Shown here piece after piece: positions 49,951-58,789 of a stretch of DNA of 64,000 nt. Position 1 is the first letter of the stretch, and every line of letters begins with the position of its first letter. The DNA is from Paenibacillus sp. BK033 (GTDB taxonomy: Bacteria; Bacillota; Bacilli; Paenibacillales; Paenibacillaceae): the NCBI RefSeq assembly GCF_004345425.1, contig NZ_SLVP01000016.1, positions 1 to 64,000 of the forward strand, read 5' to 3'. Made by a program: the position numbers and the translations under genes. Below the pieces are notes generated by a model. The model saw only the letters and a program-made list of their open reading frames with translations. It made no database searches and was not told where the DNA came from.

Positions 49951-50882
49951 TCAAGCTGTCCGTCGCCGCGTCGGCACTACTGCTCTTCAGCTTATGGTTT
50001 ATTTCCTTGTCCAGCTGGCTGCTGGTATGGACGGAACGTCAGGAGCGAAGGGACAGATTGACATATCAAGCGAGGAACCGTCTGGGTTACCGGCTGACCG
50101 AAAAGCTGAAAAGATTCGAGAGGGTATACCGCCACCTGTCCGAGCTGCTCGAGACGCTTCAGCTCAAGCTGAAGCCATCCGGTCTCGTCATCGGATCCAT
50201 GCTGCTCCTTCTGGCCGGCGTTGCCATTGGCGGTTTGTTCTTTCAGAGCATCAAAGGAACCTTGCTGTTCGGCCTTGTTGTCGGTTGCTTGCCCTATACG
50301 GTCCTGCGGGCCATGCTTGTCCAGAGACAGATGCAGCTGCAAATGGATTTTTTGCCGGCTATCGAGCTGTTCTATCAATGTTATTTGGTCACCGGAGGTC
50401 GACAGGTTCGAACGGCTTTGCAGCGCACGGTCGAAGAGCGGAGACTGCTTGGTCCCATGCAGTCGGTGTTCGAACAGCTGTACCGGAACCTGTCGGTTCG
50501 CGGCGACGACGAGGCAAGCCTTCGCATTTTTTCGGCTGCGCTTGGCCATGTGTGGGGGGACTATTTCGTCAATATTATGCGGGTAGCTTTAGCGGAGGGA
50601 TCGCCTATCGCGGAGAGCCTGAAGGAACTGCTCGGGGATATGCGCAAGGCGCGGCGGGCGAACGAGCAGGAGCGGAACAAGCTGCTGGAGATCCGGATTG
50701 CCAACTTTACGCCGGTCCTGTTCCTGGCATTTTATATCGGCGTCAATGTTCGCTACAACCGGGAGAACTCCTATTACTACTACCTGATCGATCCGCAGGG
50801 AAGAGACATGCTGCTTAACGCCATTGTTCTAATATTTGCTTCTTTTCTAATGGGGCTTTGGCTGTCGCGCAAAAAGATGTAG
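49938..50882 (+). CDS. tadB: Pilus platform protein TadB-like
   Basis: A 314-residue membrane protein with a T2SSF domain (about 145-260: MDFLPAIELFYQCYLVTGGRQVRTALQRTVEERRLLGPMQSVFEQLYRNLSVRGD), two helices at the N-terminus, a pair at about 85-115, and a C-terminal pair. It is the platform moved by TadA. The GTG start overlaps the tadA end by 13 bases. Confidence 0.82.
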   Translation: MADLIKLSVAASALLLFSLWFISLSSWLLVWTERQERRDRLTYQARNRLGYRLTEKLKRFERVYRHLSELLETLQLKLKPSGLVIGSMLLLLAGVAIGGLFFQSIKGTLLFGLVVGCLPYTVLRAMLVQRQMQLQMDFLPAIELFYQCYLVTGGRQVRTALQRTVEERRLLGPMQSVFEQLYRNLSVRGDDEASLRIFSAALGHVWGDYFVNIMRVALAEGSPIAESLKELLGDMRKARRANEQERNKLLEIRIANFTPVLFLAFYIGVNVRYNRENSYYYYLIDPQGRDMLLNAIVLIFASFLMGLWLSRKKM

Positions 50883-50903
50883 AAAGGAGGCTTATGCTGC
50901 CTT

Positions 50904-51770
50904 ATGGAGTCGATTATTCGCCTGCTTATCGCCGCCGGGGAGTTTCTGTTTGGCTTTCTGGGCGTTTATATGATTTTGCAAGCCTTGCCACGCAGGAGAC
51001 CCAGATGGCTCCATCTGGAAGCCTTGAACTGGAGGACGGACGAGGTGCCGGATCAGTGGCTGAAGCTGCTCCGTTTATCGCGGGAGAAGGAGGCTTTTAT
51101 CGAACGGGCAACCCTTCTCGCGGGCTGCGGGGTTACCGCGGACGCGGCCTGGTACTCGGCGGCAAGAAGAATCCTGCTTTTTCTGCTTCCGGCCATTGCG
51201 GCCCTGTACCGCGGCTTGTCTCTCGAAAGGGGGGCGTGGCTATGCTACACGCTGGTGCTTTCGGGATTTGTGCTCTTGTATTGGGATCTGCCTTGGCTGC
51301 GCTCTTTCCGAAGGCTGCGCGCGCAAAGGATTACGAAGGAAATTTATTTAATGAGCAACCAGCTGCTGTACCTATCCGAGTCGGCTCTTCATATCCATAC
51401 CAAGCTGACCCGCTGCGTTCCGTTTACCCGGACGCTGCGCGGGGATCTGGAACGGCTGCTTGCCGAATGGTATCACGATGCGGAGCAGGCGCTGCGCCGG
51501 TTCAAGCACCGGATCGGCACGGATGACGGAATGAGCTTTGCGGAGACGATCGATTCCTTGCGGCTTCACGAGAGCCCGGAATATTACAGGCTTCTCCGCG
51601 AGCGGATTCAGGACTACAAGGAGAAGCTGGAGCTTGCCAAGGAAAGCCGGAAGGAGTCCACCTCTTACTTTTTGTTTATCATTGCGGGAATACCGATTTT
51701 GTACACCTTCCAGATCTTTATTTACCCCTGGGTGCAGGAGGGGCGCAAGCTGTTTGAATCTTTGGGCTGA
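50904..51770 (+). CDS. tadC: Pilus platform protein TadC-like
   Basis: A 288-residue membrane protein, partner of the TadB-like protein. Several helices in the first 130 residues, an inside T2SSF-like region (about 140-250: ITKEIYLMSNQLLYLSESALHIHTKLTRCVPFTRTLRGDLERLL), and a final membrane segment (about 255-280). AAGGAGG lies 13 bases before the ATG. It is followed by four very small genes. Confidence 0.75.
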   Translation: MESIIRLLIAAGEFLFGFLGVYMILQALPRRRPRWLHLEALNWRTDEVPDQWLKLLRLSREKEAFIERATLLAGCGVTADAAWYSAARRILLFLLPAIAALYRGLSLERGAWLCYTLVLSGFVLLYWDLPWLRSFRRLRAQRITKEIYLMSNQLLYLSESALHIHTKLTRCVPFTRTLRGDLERLLAEWYHDAEQALRRFKHRIGTDDGMSFAETIDSLRLHESPEYYRLLRERIQDYKEKLELAKESRKESTSYFLFIIAGIPILYTFQIFIYPWVQEGRKLFESLG

Positions 51771-51830
51771 ACGCGCAATCGCCCGGATGCCCAAATGCGG
51801 AAAAATGCCGCGAAGGAGGTGAATCAAAAT

Positions 51831-51992
51831 ATGCGCAATATTCTGATGACCGTTATGCTGCTAGTTGTCGTCATTATCCTGTTCAACAACATTATCGCCA
51901 ACGATACAACCGGAACAAGCAAGCAGATTCAGACGCAAGGCAGCTCGGCTAACACGAAGATCGGCTCTATGTTATCTACCGGTTCGGACTAA
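51831..51992 (+). CDS. Very small membrane protein, candidate Flp-type pilin
   Basis: A 53-residue protein (MRNILMTVMLLVVVIILFNNIIANDTTGTSK...) with one N-terminal hydrophobic helix and a polar Ser/Thr/Gln tail, the shape of a Flp pilin or pilin-like minor subunit. The usual Gly-Glu processing motif is not obvious. AAGGAGGTGAATC precedes the ATG. It lies in the tad operon after tadC. Confidence 0.65.
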   Translation: MRNILMTVMLLVVVIILFNNIIANDTTGTSKQIQTQGSSANTKIGSMLSTGSD

Positions 51993-52004
51993 GGGGGAGC
52001 AGCG

Positions 52005-52151
52005 ATGCGAAGTCTGCTAATAGCGATGCTGCTTCTGGTGACCGTCATTTTGCTGTATACGGGCATTACCGGAGGCGAAGGCGGCACGAAGCGGCAGGTG
52101 GAACGTTCCGGGGCGGCGATCGGTGCCTATATCCGGCAGATGAGCCCATGA
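52005..52151 (+). CDS. Very small membrane protein, tad locus
   Basis: A 48-residue protein (MRSLLIAMLLLVTVILLYTGITGGEGGTKRQVERSG...), again one N-terminal helix and short polar tail. GGGGGAG precedes the ATG. Its stop overlaps the next start as ATGA. With the gene before and after it forms a set of three pilin-like or minor-subunit proteins. Confidence 0.65.
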   Translation: MRSLLIAMLLLVTVILLYTGITGGEGGTKRQVERSGAAIGAYIRQMSP

Positions 52152-52573
52152 GAAATATATTGGTGTTTGTGTTGTTTGCCGCTATGGTGTGCTGGATGAT
52201 GTTCTCGCCTATATATAAGCATGTTCTGATTGCAAGGCAAGCGGTCTTGCAGCAGGAGACCGATTATCTGCTGGAGGTTGGCGCCAGCGGGAGCTACGGC
52301 TACATCGATGCCGTTATGATGGAGCAGTCGCGTGAGCGGCTGGCCGCTTTCGGGATGAGGCCCGAGCTTGTCCGGTTTGAAGTGACGGCTGATAACGGCC
52401 TCGCAGCGACGGAACCAACTTCTCCGCTTCCCAGGGGCACCGGGATCATGCTGAAGATGAGCTATCCTTATGAGAACTTGTTTGAGATCGACAGATTGAT
52501 TGGGCTGGAGCCGATAACGGAAGGCAGCCGCATGCGGACGTTAGGAATGAAGATGAGCGAGTACATGCCGTAA
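52148..52573 (+). CDS. TadE/minor-pilin-like protein
   Basis: A 141-residue protein with one N-terminal membrane helix (MRNILVFVLFAAMVCWMMFSPIY) and a 110-residue outside part with mixed alpha/beta pattern. The arrangement suits TadE-like minor pilins or pseudopilins. ATG overlaps the previous stop. Confidence 0.6.
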   Translation: MRNILVFVLFAAMVCWMMFSPIYKHVLIARQAVLQQETDYLLEVGASGSYGYIDAVMMEQSRERLAAFGMRPELVRFEVTADNGLAATEPTSPLPRGTGIMLKMSYPYENLFEIDRLIGLEPITEGSRMRTLGMKMSEYMP

Positions 52574-52593
52574 GGCGCGGACAAGGAGATGCC

Positions 52594-53079
52594 ATGTACA
52601 AGCTGATGTTGATCGTATTGATGATGACGGTATGGGTCTCGGTGCACTTTTTGCAAACGGACGAGGAGATGGCAATGAAGCTTCTTTATCAGGGGAAGCA
52701 TGCCCTTAACCGCGCTGCCCATGCAGCCTCGCAGCAGCTGGATCCGGCAGCCATGGCCGAGGGGGTTATGAGGATCGATCCGGATGCGGCGGAATCGGCC
52801 GCTGCTGCTTATCTGCAGGCGAACCTGCAGCTGGATGCGCTTGGGAATCCGCTGCCGAACTCCCCCGTCCGCGAACGGGTGAATGTGCTCGTATTCGAAG
52901 TCATAAACAATGATCGTATTTTCCCTTATACGTACAGAAACGATCAATATGATTACGAGGCCATTCTTCAAAGGCCGGGAGTCGTCCTAATTATCCATGT
53001 CGTCTACCCGCGCGCGTTTACGCTGCTTGATCCAATCGAATGGGACATCAAAGGCGTGTCGGAGCTGACGGTGAGGTAG
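52594..53079 (+). CDS. Tad-locus membrane-anchored protein
   Basis: A 161-residue protein with an N-terminal helix (MYKLMLIVLMMTVWVSVHFL) followed by a soluble outside part (DEEMAMKLLYQGKHALNRAAHAASQQL... VNVLVFEVINNDRIFPYTYRNDQYDYEAILQRPGVVLIIHVVYPRAFTLLDPIEWDIKGVSELTV). AAGGAG precedes the ATG. It is the last gene of the tad operon. Exact role unknown; possibly a minor pilin or assembly factor. Confidence 0.6.
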   Translation: MYKLMLIVLMMTVWVSVHFLQTDEEMAMKLLYQGKHALNRAAHAASQQLDPAAMAEGVMRIDPDAAESAAAAYLQANLQLDALGNPLPNSPVRERVNVLVFEVINNDRIFPYTYRNDQYDYEAILQRPGVVLIIHVVYPRAFTLLDPIEWDIKGVSELTVR

Positions 53080-53213
53080 GCGTAATGAATATAATTTGAT
53101 TACTATTTGGTTTAAGGGGGCCAGAACGAAGCGAAACTTTCGCTTCCTGTTGACGATCCATCATAAAATTGATCTAATAAAGGGGGAATACGGAAGTTAG
53201 GAGTTGGCTTTGA

Positions 53214-54440
53214 ATGGAGATAAAAAAAGACGTTTCCGAGGTAGTTGTTCGAGAAAGAATAACCAAGCTGCAGGAAGCAATGCGCGCCTCGGCGATGGAC
53301 GGGTTTCTTCTGACCCAAAACATAGATCTTTATTACTACACCGGCTCTATGCAGAACGGATTTGCTTTTATTCCGTCGCTTGGGGAACCGGTTTTCTTTG
53401 TGAAAAGGAGCCTTGAGCGGGCTAAGCTCGAGAGCGGCATTTCCGTTAAGGAGCTTGGAACGTTCCGGCTGTTTGGCGAGACGCTGGCACGGGAATATCC
53501 TCAGGTCTTTAAAGCCGGAACGGGAAAGCAGGCTGTTGTGGCCGCCGACCTGGATGTGCTTCCCGCTCAAACCTATCTGAAGCTGTCCGGATTGCTGCAG
53601 GCCGCCGGTGCAGGTCCGGTTGTTGACGGTTCGGCTGTCATTCGAAGACAGCGGATGATCAAATCGCCGCTTGAGATCAGCCGGTTCGAATCGGCAGCCG
53701 CCGTTGTTGACGAGGCGCTCAACGAGGCGCTTAATTTCCTAAAGCCCGGCGTAACGGAATTGGAATGGATGGCACGCGTTGAATACGAGCTGCGTATTAG
53801 AGGACATATCGGCTTGATGAGAATGCGGGGTTATAATCAGGAAATTGCGACGGGTATGTTTATCGCCGGCTCCGCAGCGGCTGTTCCTACGTATTTCGAC
53901 GGTCCCGCCGGCGGGCTTGGCCTTGGCGCAACATCGCCGCAGAGCGTCAGCCGCAGAGCGATTGAACGAAATGAGCCTATTCTGATGGATATCGGCTGCT
54001 GTATCGACGGTTACGTGATTGACCAGACCCGTACGGCGGTTATTGGAGAACTGCCGGAAAAGCTGGCTTATGCCTATAACGTATCCGAAGCCATAATCCG
54101 GGAAGCGGAGAACGAAATGGTGCAAGGGGCGATCTGCTCGGCTCTGTACGCGAGAGCTCTCGAGCAGGCGGATGAAGCGGGACTCTCCCCGCATTTTATG
54201 GGCTATGGCGCTGATCAGGCCAAGTTCCTTGGGCATGGTATCGGGCTTGAGATCGACGAATGGCCGGTTCTAGCCAAAGGCTTTGATATTCCGTTGGAAG
54301 CGGGAATGGTGATCGCCGTTGAACCGAAGTTTACGTTTCCAGGCGATGGTGTAGTCGGTATAGAGAACAGCTATTTGATTACGGACGGCCGCCCTCGGGC
54401 TTTGACATTTACCAGAGAAGGACTAATCCAACTGCCATAA
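53214..54440 (+). CDS. M24-family (Xaa-Pro) peptidase
   Basis: A 408-residue creatinase-fold peptidase. N-terminal domain (about 1-150), then the pita-bread metal domain: ILMDIGCCIDGYVIDQTRTAVIGE with the two Asp, FLGHGIGLEIDEWP with His, MVIAVEPKFTFPGDGVVGIENSYLI with the two Glu. All five metal ligands are visible. It removes N-terminal residues before proline or a similar target. ATG follows TAGGAG. Confidence 0.88.
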   Translation: MEIKKDVSEVVVRERITKLQEAMRASAMDGFLLTQNIDLYYYTGSMQNGFAFIPSLGEPVFFVKRSLERAKLESGISVKELGTFRLFGETLAREYPQVFKAGTGKQAVVAADLDVLPAQTYLKLSGLLQAAGAGPVVDGSAVIRRQRMIKSPLEISRFESAAAVVDEALNEALNFLKPGVTELEWMARVEYELRIRGHIGLMRMRGYNQEIATGMFIAGSAAAVPTYFDGPAGGLGLGATSPQSVSRRAIERNEPILMDIGCCIDGYVIDQTRTAVIGELPEKLAYAYNVSEAIIREAENEMVQGAICSALYARALEQADEAGLSPHFMGYGADQAKFLGHGIGLEIDEWPVLAKGFDIPLEAGMVIAVEPKFTFPGDGVVGIENSYLITDGRPRALTFTREGLIQLP

Positions 54441-54466
54441 TCAGGTATGCCAAGGGGGCTTGCTGG

Positions 54467-54946
54467 ATGGACCGTTTATTATCGAAAAGGCTTCACCGGG
54501 ATTACATTACCGTGTATCGCTTAAGCTCGCTTATTACGCATCTTGTGCTGTATGTGATTGTTATTGCCTATCTGACGTTTGCGGCCTGGAAGCATTGGAC
54601 GTATATCCCGGGCTTCATCGGGCTGGCTGTTGTAAGTCTGTCTGCCGTGCTGTTTGTATGGTTTTTTCCGGAGATCAAATACCGGCGTTTTCAATACGAG
54701 CTGTTTGACGAGGAGCTGGAGATCAAATCCGGGCTTATCGTGATCCGAAATGTCCTTGTTCCGATGGTGCGCGTCCAGCATGTGGAGCTGGAGAGCGGAC
54801 CGCTCATGCGCAAATACGAGCTTGCCAGCGTCGCGGTGGTAACCGCGGCAACCACGCACCGGATCAGCGGCCTCAAGCAAAGCGAGGCGCATTTTCTGAA
54901 GAGGCGGATCGGCCAGCTTGCGAAGGTAGATGATCAGGATGATTAA
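54467..54946 (+). CDS. Bacterial PH-domain membrane protein (YdbS-like)
   Basis: A 159-residue protein: two membrane helices (about 24-70), then a bPH_2 domain (about 72-155: YELFDEELEIKSGLIVIRNVLVPMVRVQHVELESGPLMRKYELASVAVVTA). It pairs with the larger bPH_2 protein gene next to it, which overlaps it by 17 bases, as ydbS-ydbT do in Bacillus. Confidence 0.85.
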   Translation: MDRLLSKRLHRDYITVYRLSSLITHLVLYVIVIAYLTFAAWKHWTYIPGFIGLAVVSLSAVLFVWFFPEIKYRRFQYELFDEELEIKSGLIVIRNVLVPMVRVQHVELESGPLMRKYELASVAVVTAATTHRISGLKQSEAHFLKRRIGQLAKVDDQDD

Positions 54947-56372
54947 GAGAAACAAACCGCGCAGGCTGCATCCGATCTATATGCTGTTCCCGCTGTTCAA
55001 TACGGTAAAAGGGCTGCTGCCGCTCATCATCATTACTTTGCTGCAGGGCGTGAACTGGTCGGGGGTAAACGGATACGTCTATCTCGGGATTCTGGCCGCC
55101 GTAACCTTGCTTATGTTCCTTGGATTGTTTGGCTGGCGCAAATTTTCCTTTACGGTGGAGGATGACCGGATCGTCATCCGCAAAGGGATCCTGTTCAGGG
55201 ACGAGAAGACGATCTACTTCGGCAGGATTCATTCGGTTAACCTCGAGCAGCCCATTCTGCAGCGGCTGCTTGGCGTCACGCAGGTCAAGATCGAGACGCC
55301 TGGCGGCAACAAGAAGGCCGACGGGATTCTAGCGGCCCTGAACGAGAAGGATGCAAGACAGCTGCAGAGGCTTCTGCTGGCTCCGCATGACCAGCCTGCG
55401 GAGGCAGCCGTGCAACAGCAGCAACAGCCTAACTATCAGCTAACCCCTGGCCAGCTGCTGCTTGCGGCGGCGACCTCGCTAAATTTTGGGCTGGTTGTTG
55501 CTTTTATCGCGGGGATATTCTCGCTGGCGGATGATTTCATTAACGAGCTGGCTCCCAACCTTTATTCCACGCTTTACAAGGAATCTACCAGCGTAAATCC
55601 AAGCTATACCGTTATAGCTGTAATCGCGGTATGCGGGCTTGCCGCTGCGTGGCTGCTTTCCCTTGTCTTGTATGTCATCAAGTTTGCGGGGTTTACCGCT
55701 AATAAACAGGATGATCAAATTTCGATCTCCTACGGTCTCTTGGAGAAGAAGGTGCATCATTTCGATGCCGGCAAGGTACAGGCGGTTATCGTGGCGGAAG
55801 GGCTTCTTCATCAATGGATCGGATTTGCCCAAATTCAATTGCAGGTTGTATCCTCGGATAAAACGGAGCGGCTGATGCTTCATCCTTTTATTTCCGCAGC
55901 GTCGCTGCAATCCGTTTTGGCCTGTTATGTGCCGCAGTTTACGGCCGCAGAGATTCGGGCATCCGCCCCGAAGCGCGCATTTTTCGACTACGTTTGGAAA
56001 GGCCAGCTCGTTACGATTCTCCTATGCGCTTTCTTCATTTATTTTTTTCATATCCACGGGCTATGGTCTCTTATCCTGCTTCCCTTAGCCGCAGCCTGGA
56101 GCTGGAGCTGTCTGTCGGCGGCCGGGATGAGTCTGGAGGACGGACAGTTAACCCTTCGCAAACGGAGCCTGACGAGAATGACCTATTACATGCGCAGGCC
56201 TCAGATTGTCTCCATGACGACAAGGCGGACGAGAGGGCAGCAGAAAAGACGGCTGCTGACGGTCTCGGCCCATGTGCTTGGCAGTCCTCAGGCCTACCGC
56301 GTTCATTGCCTCGAGCGGGATGATGCCGAGAAGGCATGGCGTTGGTACAGCCGGCATCAAGCAGGAAAATAA
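54930..56372 (+). CDS. Bacterial PH-domain membrane protein (YdbT-like)
   Basis: A 480-residue membrane protein with several helices and three bPH_2 segments (about 70-155: FTVEDDRIVIRKGILFRDEKTIYFGRIHSVNLEQPILQRLLGVTQVKIETPGGNK; about 255-335; about 395-470). Partner of the YdbS-like protein; in Bacillus this pair affects surfactin or lantibiotic tolerance. Start ATG 54930 is inside the previous gene. Confidence 0.84.
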   Translation: MIRMIKRNKPRRLHPIYMLFPLFNTVKGLLPLIIITLLQGVNWSGVNGYVYLGILAAVTLLMFLGLFGWRKFSFTVEDDRIVIRKGILFRDEKTIYFGRIHSVNLEQPILQRLLGVTQVKIETPGGNKKADGILAALNEKDARQLQRLLLAPHDQPAEAAVQQQQQPNYQLTPGQLLLAAATSLNFGLVVAFIAGIFSLADDFINELAPNLYSTLYKESTSVNPSYTVIAVIAVCGLAAAWLLSLVLYVIKFAGFTANKQDDQISISYGLLEKKVHHFDAGKVQAVIVAEGLLHQWIGFAQIQLQVVSSDKTERLMLHPFISAASLQSVLACYVPQFTAAEIRASAPKRAFFDYVWKGQLVTILLCAFFIYFFHIHGLWSLILLPLAAAWSWSCLSAAGMSLEDGQLTLRKRSLTRMTYYMRRPQIVSMTTRRTRGQQKRRLLTVSAHVLGSPQAYRVHCLERDDAEKAWRWYSRHQAGK

Positions 56373-56471
56373 AATGGGGGGCAGCCGTCTGCTCCCTGCA
56401 ATTGGACACCGCTATTATTTTTTAGTAGGATAATAGAGATAGACAGCGGCTGATAGACAGGAGTGAAGACA

Positions 56472-56852
56472 ATGCTGAGTTTAGGGGCAAAGGTTGTTAT
56501 TATCGCTGACCAATTCGAGCAAAATCTCCCTCTTGGGGAGTATGGTTATATAATCGCTTACGACCGTAATCCGGACAATGTGTTCGATTATGTGGTAAGA
56601 GTGCCTGCGGCAAACCGCAATTTCCTTGTTCCTGACGAGGATGTTGAACTGGAAGAAGTGCTGCTGCAGGAAGAGGTTGACCGGGTCGAGAGGGAGGCGC
56701 TGATTGATTACGCGCTGGCCACATTCAACGAAGAGCTGTTCAACCGGATTGTAAAAGGCGAAGAAAAGCTCGAGGAGAAGGACAATGCAGGCGGCGAGAG
56801 CCAGACAACGGAAGACTTTATTCGCCAGGTTAATCTGAAGGCGTGGATATAA
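56472..56852 (+). CDS. Conserved hypothetical protein upstream of gatCAB
   Basis: A 126-residue protein starting MLSLGAKVVIIADQFEQNLPLGEYGYIIAYDRNPDNVFDYVVRVPAANRNFLVPDEDVEL, a compact beta-rich SH3-like fold, then an acidic helical tail (about 65-110). ATG 56472 follows CAGGAG; GTG 56463 would overlap it. It lies immediately before gatCAB. Function unknown. Confidence 0.72.
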   Translation: MLSLGAKVVIIADQFEQNLPLGEYGYIIAYDRNPDNVFDYVVRVPAANRNFLVPDEDVELEEVLLQEEVDRVEREALIDYALATFNEELFNRIVKGEEKLEEKDNAGGESQTTEDFIRQVNLKAWI

Positions 56853-56994
56853 CGGCAATCATCTTAGGCGGAGCTTATCCCTTACCGGGAGAGGCTCCGT
56901 TTCATTTTGCCTGCTTGACCACTTTGTGAAATGGCGATTATAAGCTATAATAGGAGGAATGAGTAGAAGGCTTGAAAGGGAGGACGAAGCATCC

Positions 56995-57282
56995 ATGAGC
57001 ATTACGATTAAAGACGTTGAGCATGTTGCGAATTTGGCGCGGCTGGAGCTCTCGAATGAAGAAAAAGAACAATTTACGGGACAGCTGAATGCGATCCTGA
57101 AATATGCGGAAAAGCTGGACAGCCTGAACACGGATAATGTAGAGCCGACCAGCCACGTGCTGCCGATTACGAACGTGATGCGGGAAGACATTACCCGTGA
57201 ATCGCTGCCGATTGAGAAAGTGCTGCTTAACGCACCGGATGAAGAAGACGGCCAGATCAAAGTGCCGGCTGTATTGGAATAG
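56995..57282 (+). CDS. gatC: Asp/Glu-tRNA amidotransferase subunit GatC
   Basis: A 95-residue subunit that stabilises the GatA-GatB complex which makes Gln-tRNA(Gln) and Asn-tRNA from misacylated Glu/Asp-tRNA. ITIKDVEHVANLARLELSNEEKEQFTGQLNAILKYAEKLDSLNTDNVEPTSHVLP is the family signature. ATG 56995 follows AAAGGGAGG; the longer frame to 56959 has too short spacing. First gene of the operon. Confidence 0.93.
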   Translation: MSITIKDVEHVANLARLELSNEEKEQFTGQLNAILKYAEKLDSLNTDNVEPTSHVLPITNVMREDITRESLPIEKVLLNAPDEEDGQIKVPAVLE

Positions 57283-57314
57283 AACTTACGGGTATTTGAA
57301 GGGAGGAACTGCTG

Positions 57315-58775
57315 TTGTCACTGTTTGATTTACGCCTACAGGATGTACATAGCAAGCTCAATAACAAAGAATTGACGGTTTCCGATTTGGTGGATGCGTC
57401 TTACCGCCGAATTTCCGAAACGGATGAAACGATTAAAGCTTTCCTTACATTAAATGAAGAGAATGCCCGCCGCCAGGCGGATAGCCTGGACAAGCAGCTT
57501 CTGGAGGGCGGCGAACGCGGCCTATTGTTCGGCCTGCCTGCCGGCGTGAAGGACAACATTGTTACGGAAGGGCTGCTTACGACCTGCGCGAGCCAATTCC
57601 TGAGCAATTATAATCCGATTTACGATGCAACAACCGTATCCAAGCTGAAGTCCGCCCAATCGGTTACGATCGGCAAGCTGAACATGGACGAGTTTGCGAT
57701 GGGCGGCTCGAACGAGAACTCGAGCTACTATCCGACCCGCAACCCGTGGAACCCGGAATACGTTCCGGGAGGCTCGAGCGGCGGATCCGCGGCTTCCGTT
57801 GCGGCGGGACAAGTTTATTTCTCCCTTGGCTCCGATACGGGCGGTTCCATCCGTCAGCCTGCAGCATACTGCGGCATTGTTGGCCTCAAGCCGACATACG
57901 GCCTGGTATCCCGCTTTGGTCTCGTAGCGTTTGCTTCTTCACTCGATCAGATCGGTCCTCTTACGAAAAATGTTGAAGACTCCGCTTACGTGCTGCAAGC
58001 GATCGCGGGTTACGACGAGAAGGATTCGACATCCGCCAACGTCGATATTCCGGACTACACAAGCGCTCTTACCGGCGATGTGAAGGGTCTTCGCATTGGC
58101 GTGCCTAGAGAGTATCTGGGCGAAGGCATCGATCCGAAGGTGAAGGAAGCCGTTATGCAGGCTCTCAAAACCTTCGAAAGCATGGGCGCAACCTGGGAGG
58201 AAGTATCGCTGCCGCACACCGAGTACGCGATTGCGACTTACTATCTGCTCGCTTCCTCGGAAGCTTCGTCCAACCTGGCGCGTTTCGACGGCGTTCGTTA
58301 CGGCGTTCGCGCGGACAATCCGGAGAACCTGATCGACCTGTACCGCAAATCGCGCAGCCAGGGCTTTGGCCCGGAAGTCAAACGCAGGATCATGCTGGGC
58401 ACTTACGCGCTTAGCTCCGGATATTACGATGCGTATTACCTGAAAGCGCAAAAGGTTCGTACGTTGATCAAGCAGGACTTCGACAATGTCTTCAACCAAT
58501 ACGATATCATCATCGGCCCTACGGCTCCGACAACCGCGTTCAAGATCGGAGAGCAGGTCGGCGATCCGCTGACGATGTACCTGAACGATATTTGTACGAT
58601 TCCGGTAAGTCTTGCGGGCATTCCGGCAATCAGCGTTCCGTGCGGAACGGCGGACGGCATGCCGATCGGCCTGCAAATCATCGGCAAGGCATTTGATGAA
58701 TCGACCGTGCTGCGCGCGGCTCATGCGTTCGAGCAGCAAACCGAATTTCATAAATTGCGGCCGCAGCTAGGGTGA
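57315..58775 (+). CDS. gatA: Asp/Glu-tRNA amidotransferase subunit GatA
   Basis: A 486-residue amidase that frees ammonia from Gln. The Ser-cisSer-Lys active site is intact: GVKDNIVTEGLLTTCAS (Lys about 78), GGSSGGSAASVAAG (nucleophile Ser about 153-177 region), DTGGSIRQPAAYCGIVGLKPTYG. TTG start follows GGGAGGAACTG. The stop is 15 bases before the gatB start. Confidence 0.96.
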   Translation: MSLFDLRLQDVHSKLNNKELTVSDLVDASYRRISETDETIKAFLTLNEENARRQADSLDKQLLEGGERGLLFGLPAGVKDNIVTEGLLTTCASQFLSNYNPIYDATTVSKLKSAQSVTIGKLNMDEFAMGGSNENSSYYPTRNPWNPEYVPGGSSGGSAASVAAGQVYFSLGSDTGGSIRQPAAYCGIVGLKPTYGLVSRFGLVAFASSLDQIGPLTKNVEDSAYVLQAIAGYDEKDSTSANVDIPDYTSALTGDVKGLRIGVPREYLGEGIDPKVKEAVMQALKTFESMGATWEEVSLPHTEYAIATYYLLASSEASSNLARFDGVRYGVRADNPENLIDLYRKSRSQGFGPEVKRRIMLGTYALSSGYYDAYYLKAQKVRTLIKQDFDNVFNQYDIIIGPTAPTTAFKIGEQVGDPLTMYLNDICTIPVSLAGIPAISVPCGTADGMPIGLQIIGKAFDESTVLRAAHAFEQQTEFHKLRPQLG

Positions 58776-58789
58776 AGGGAGAAATAACG

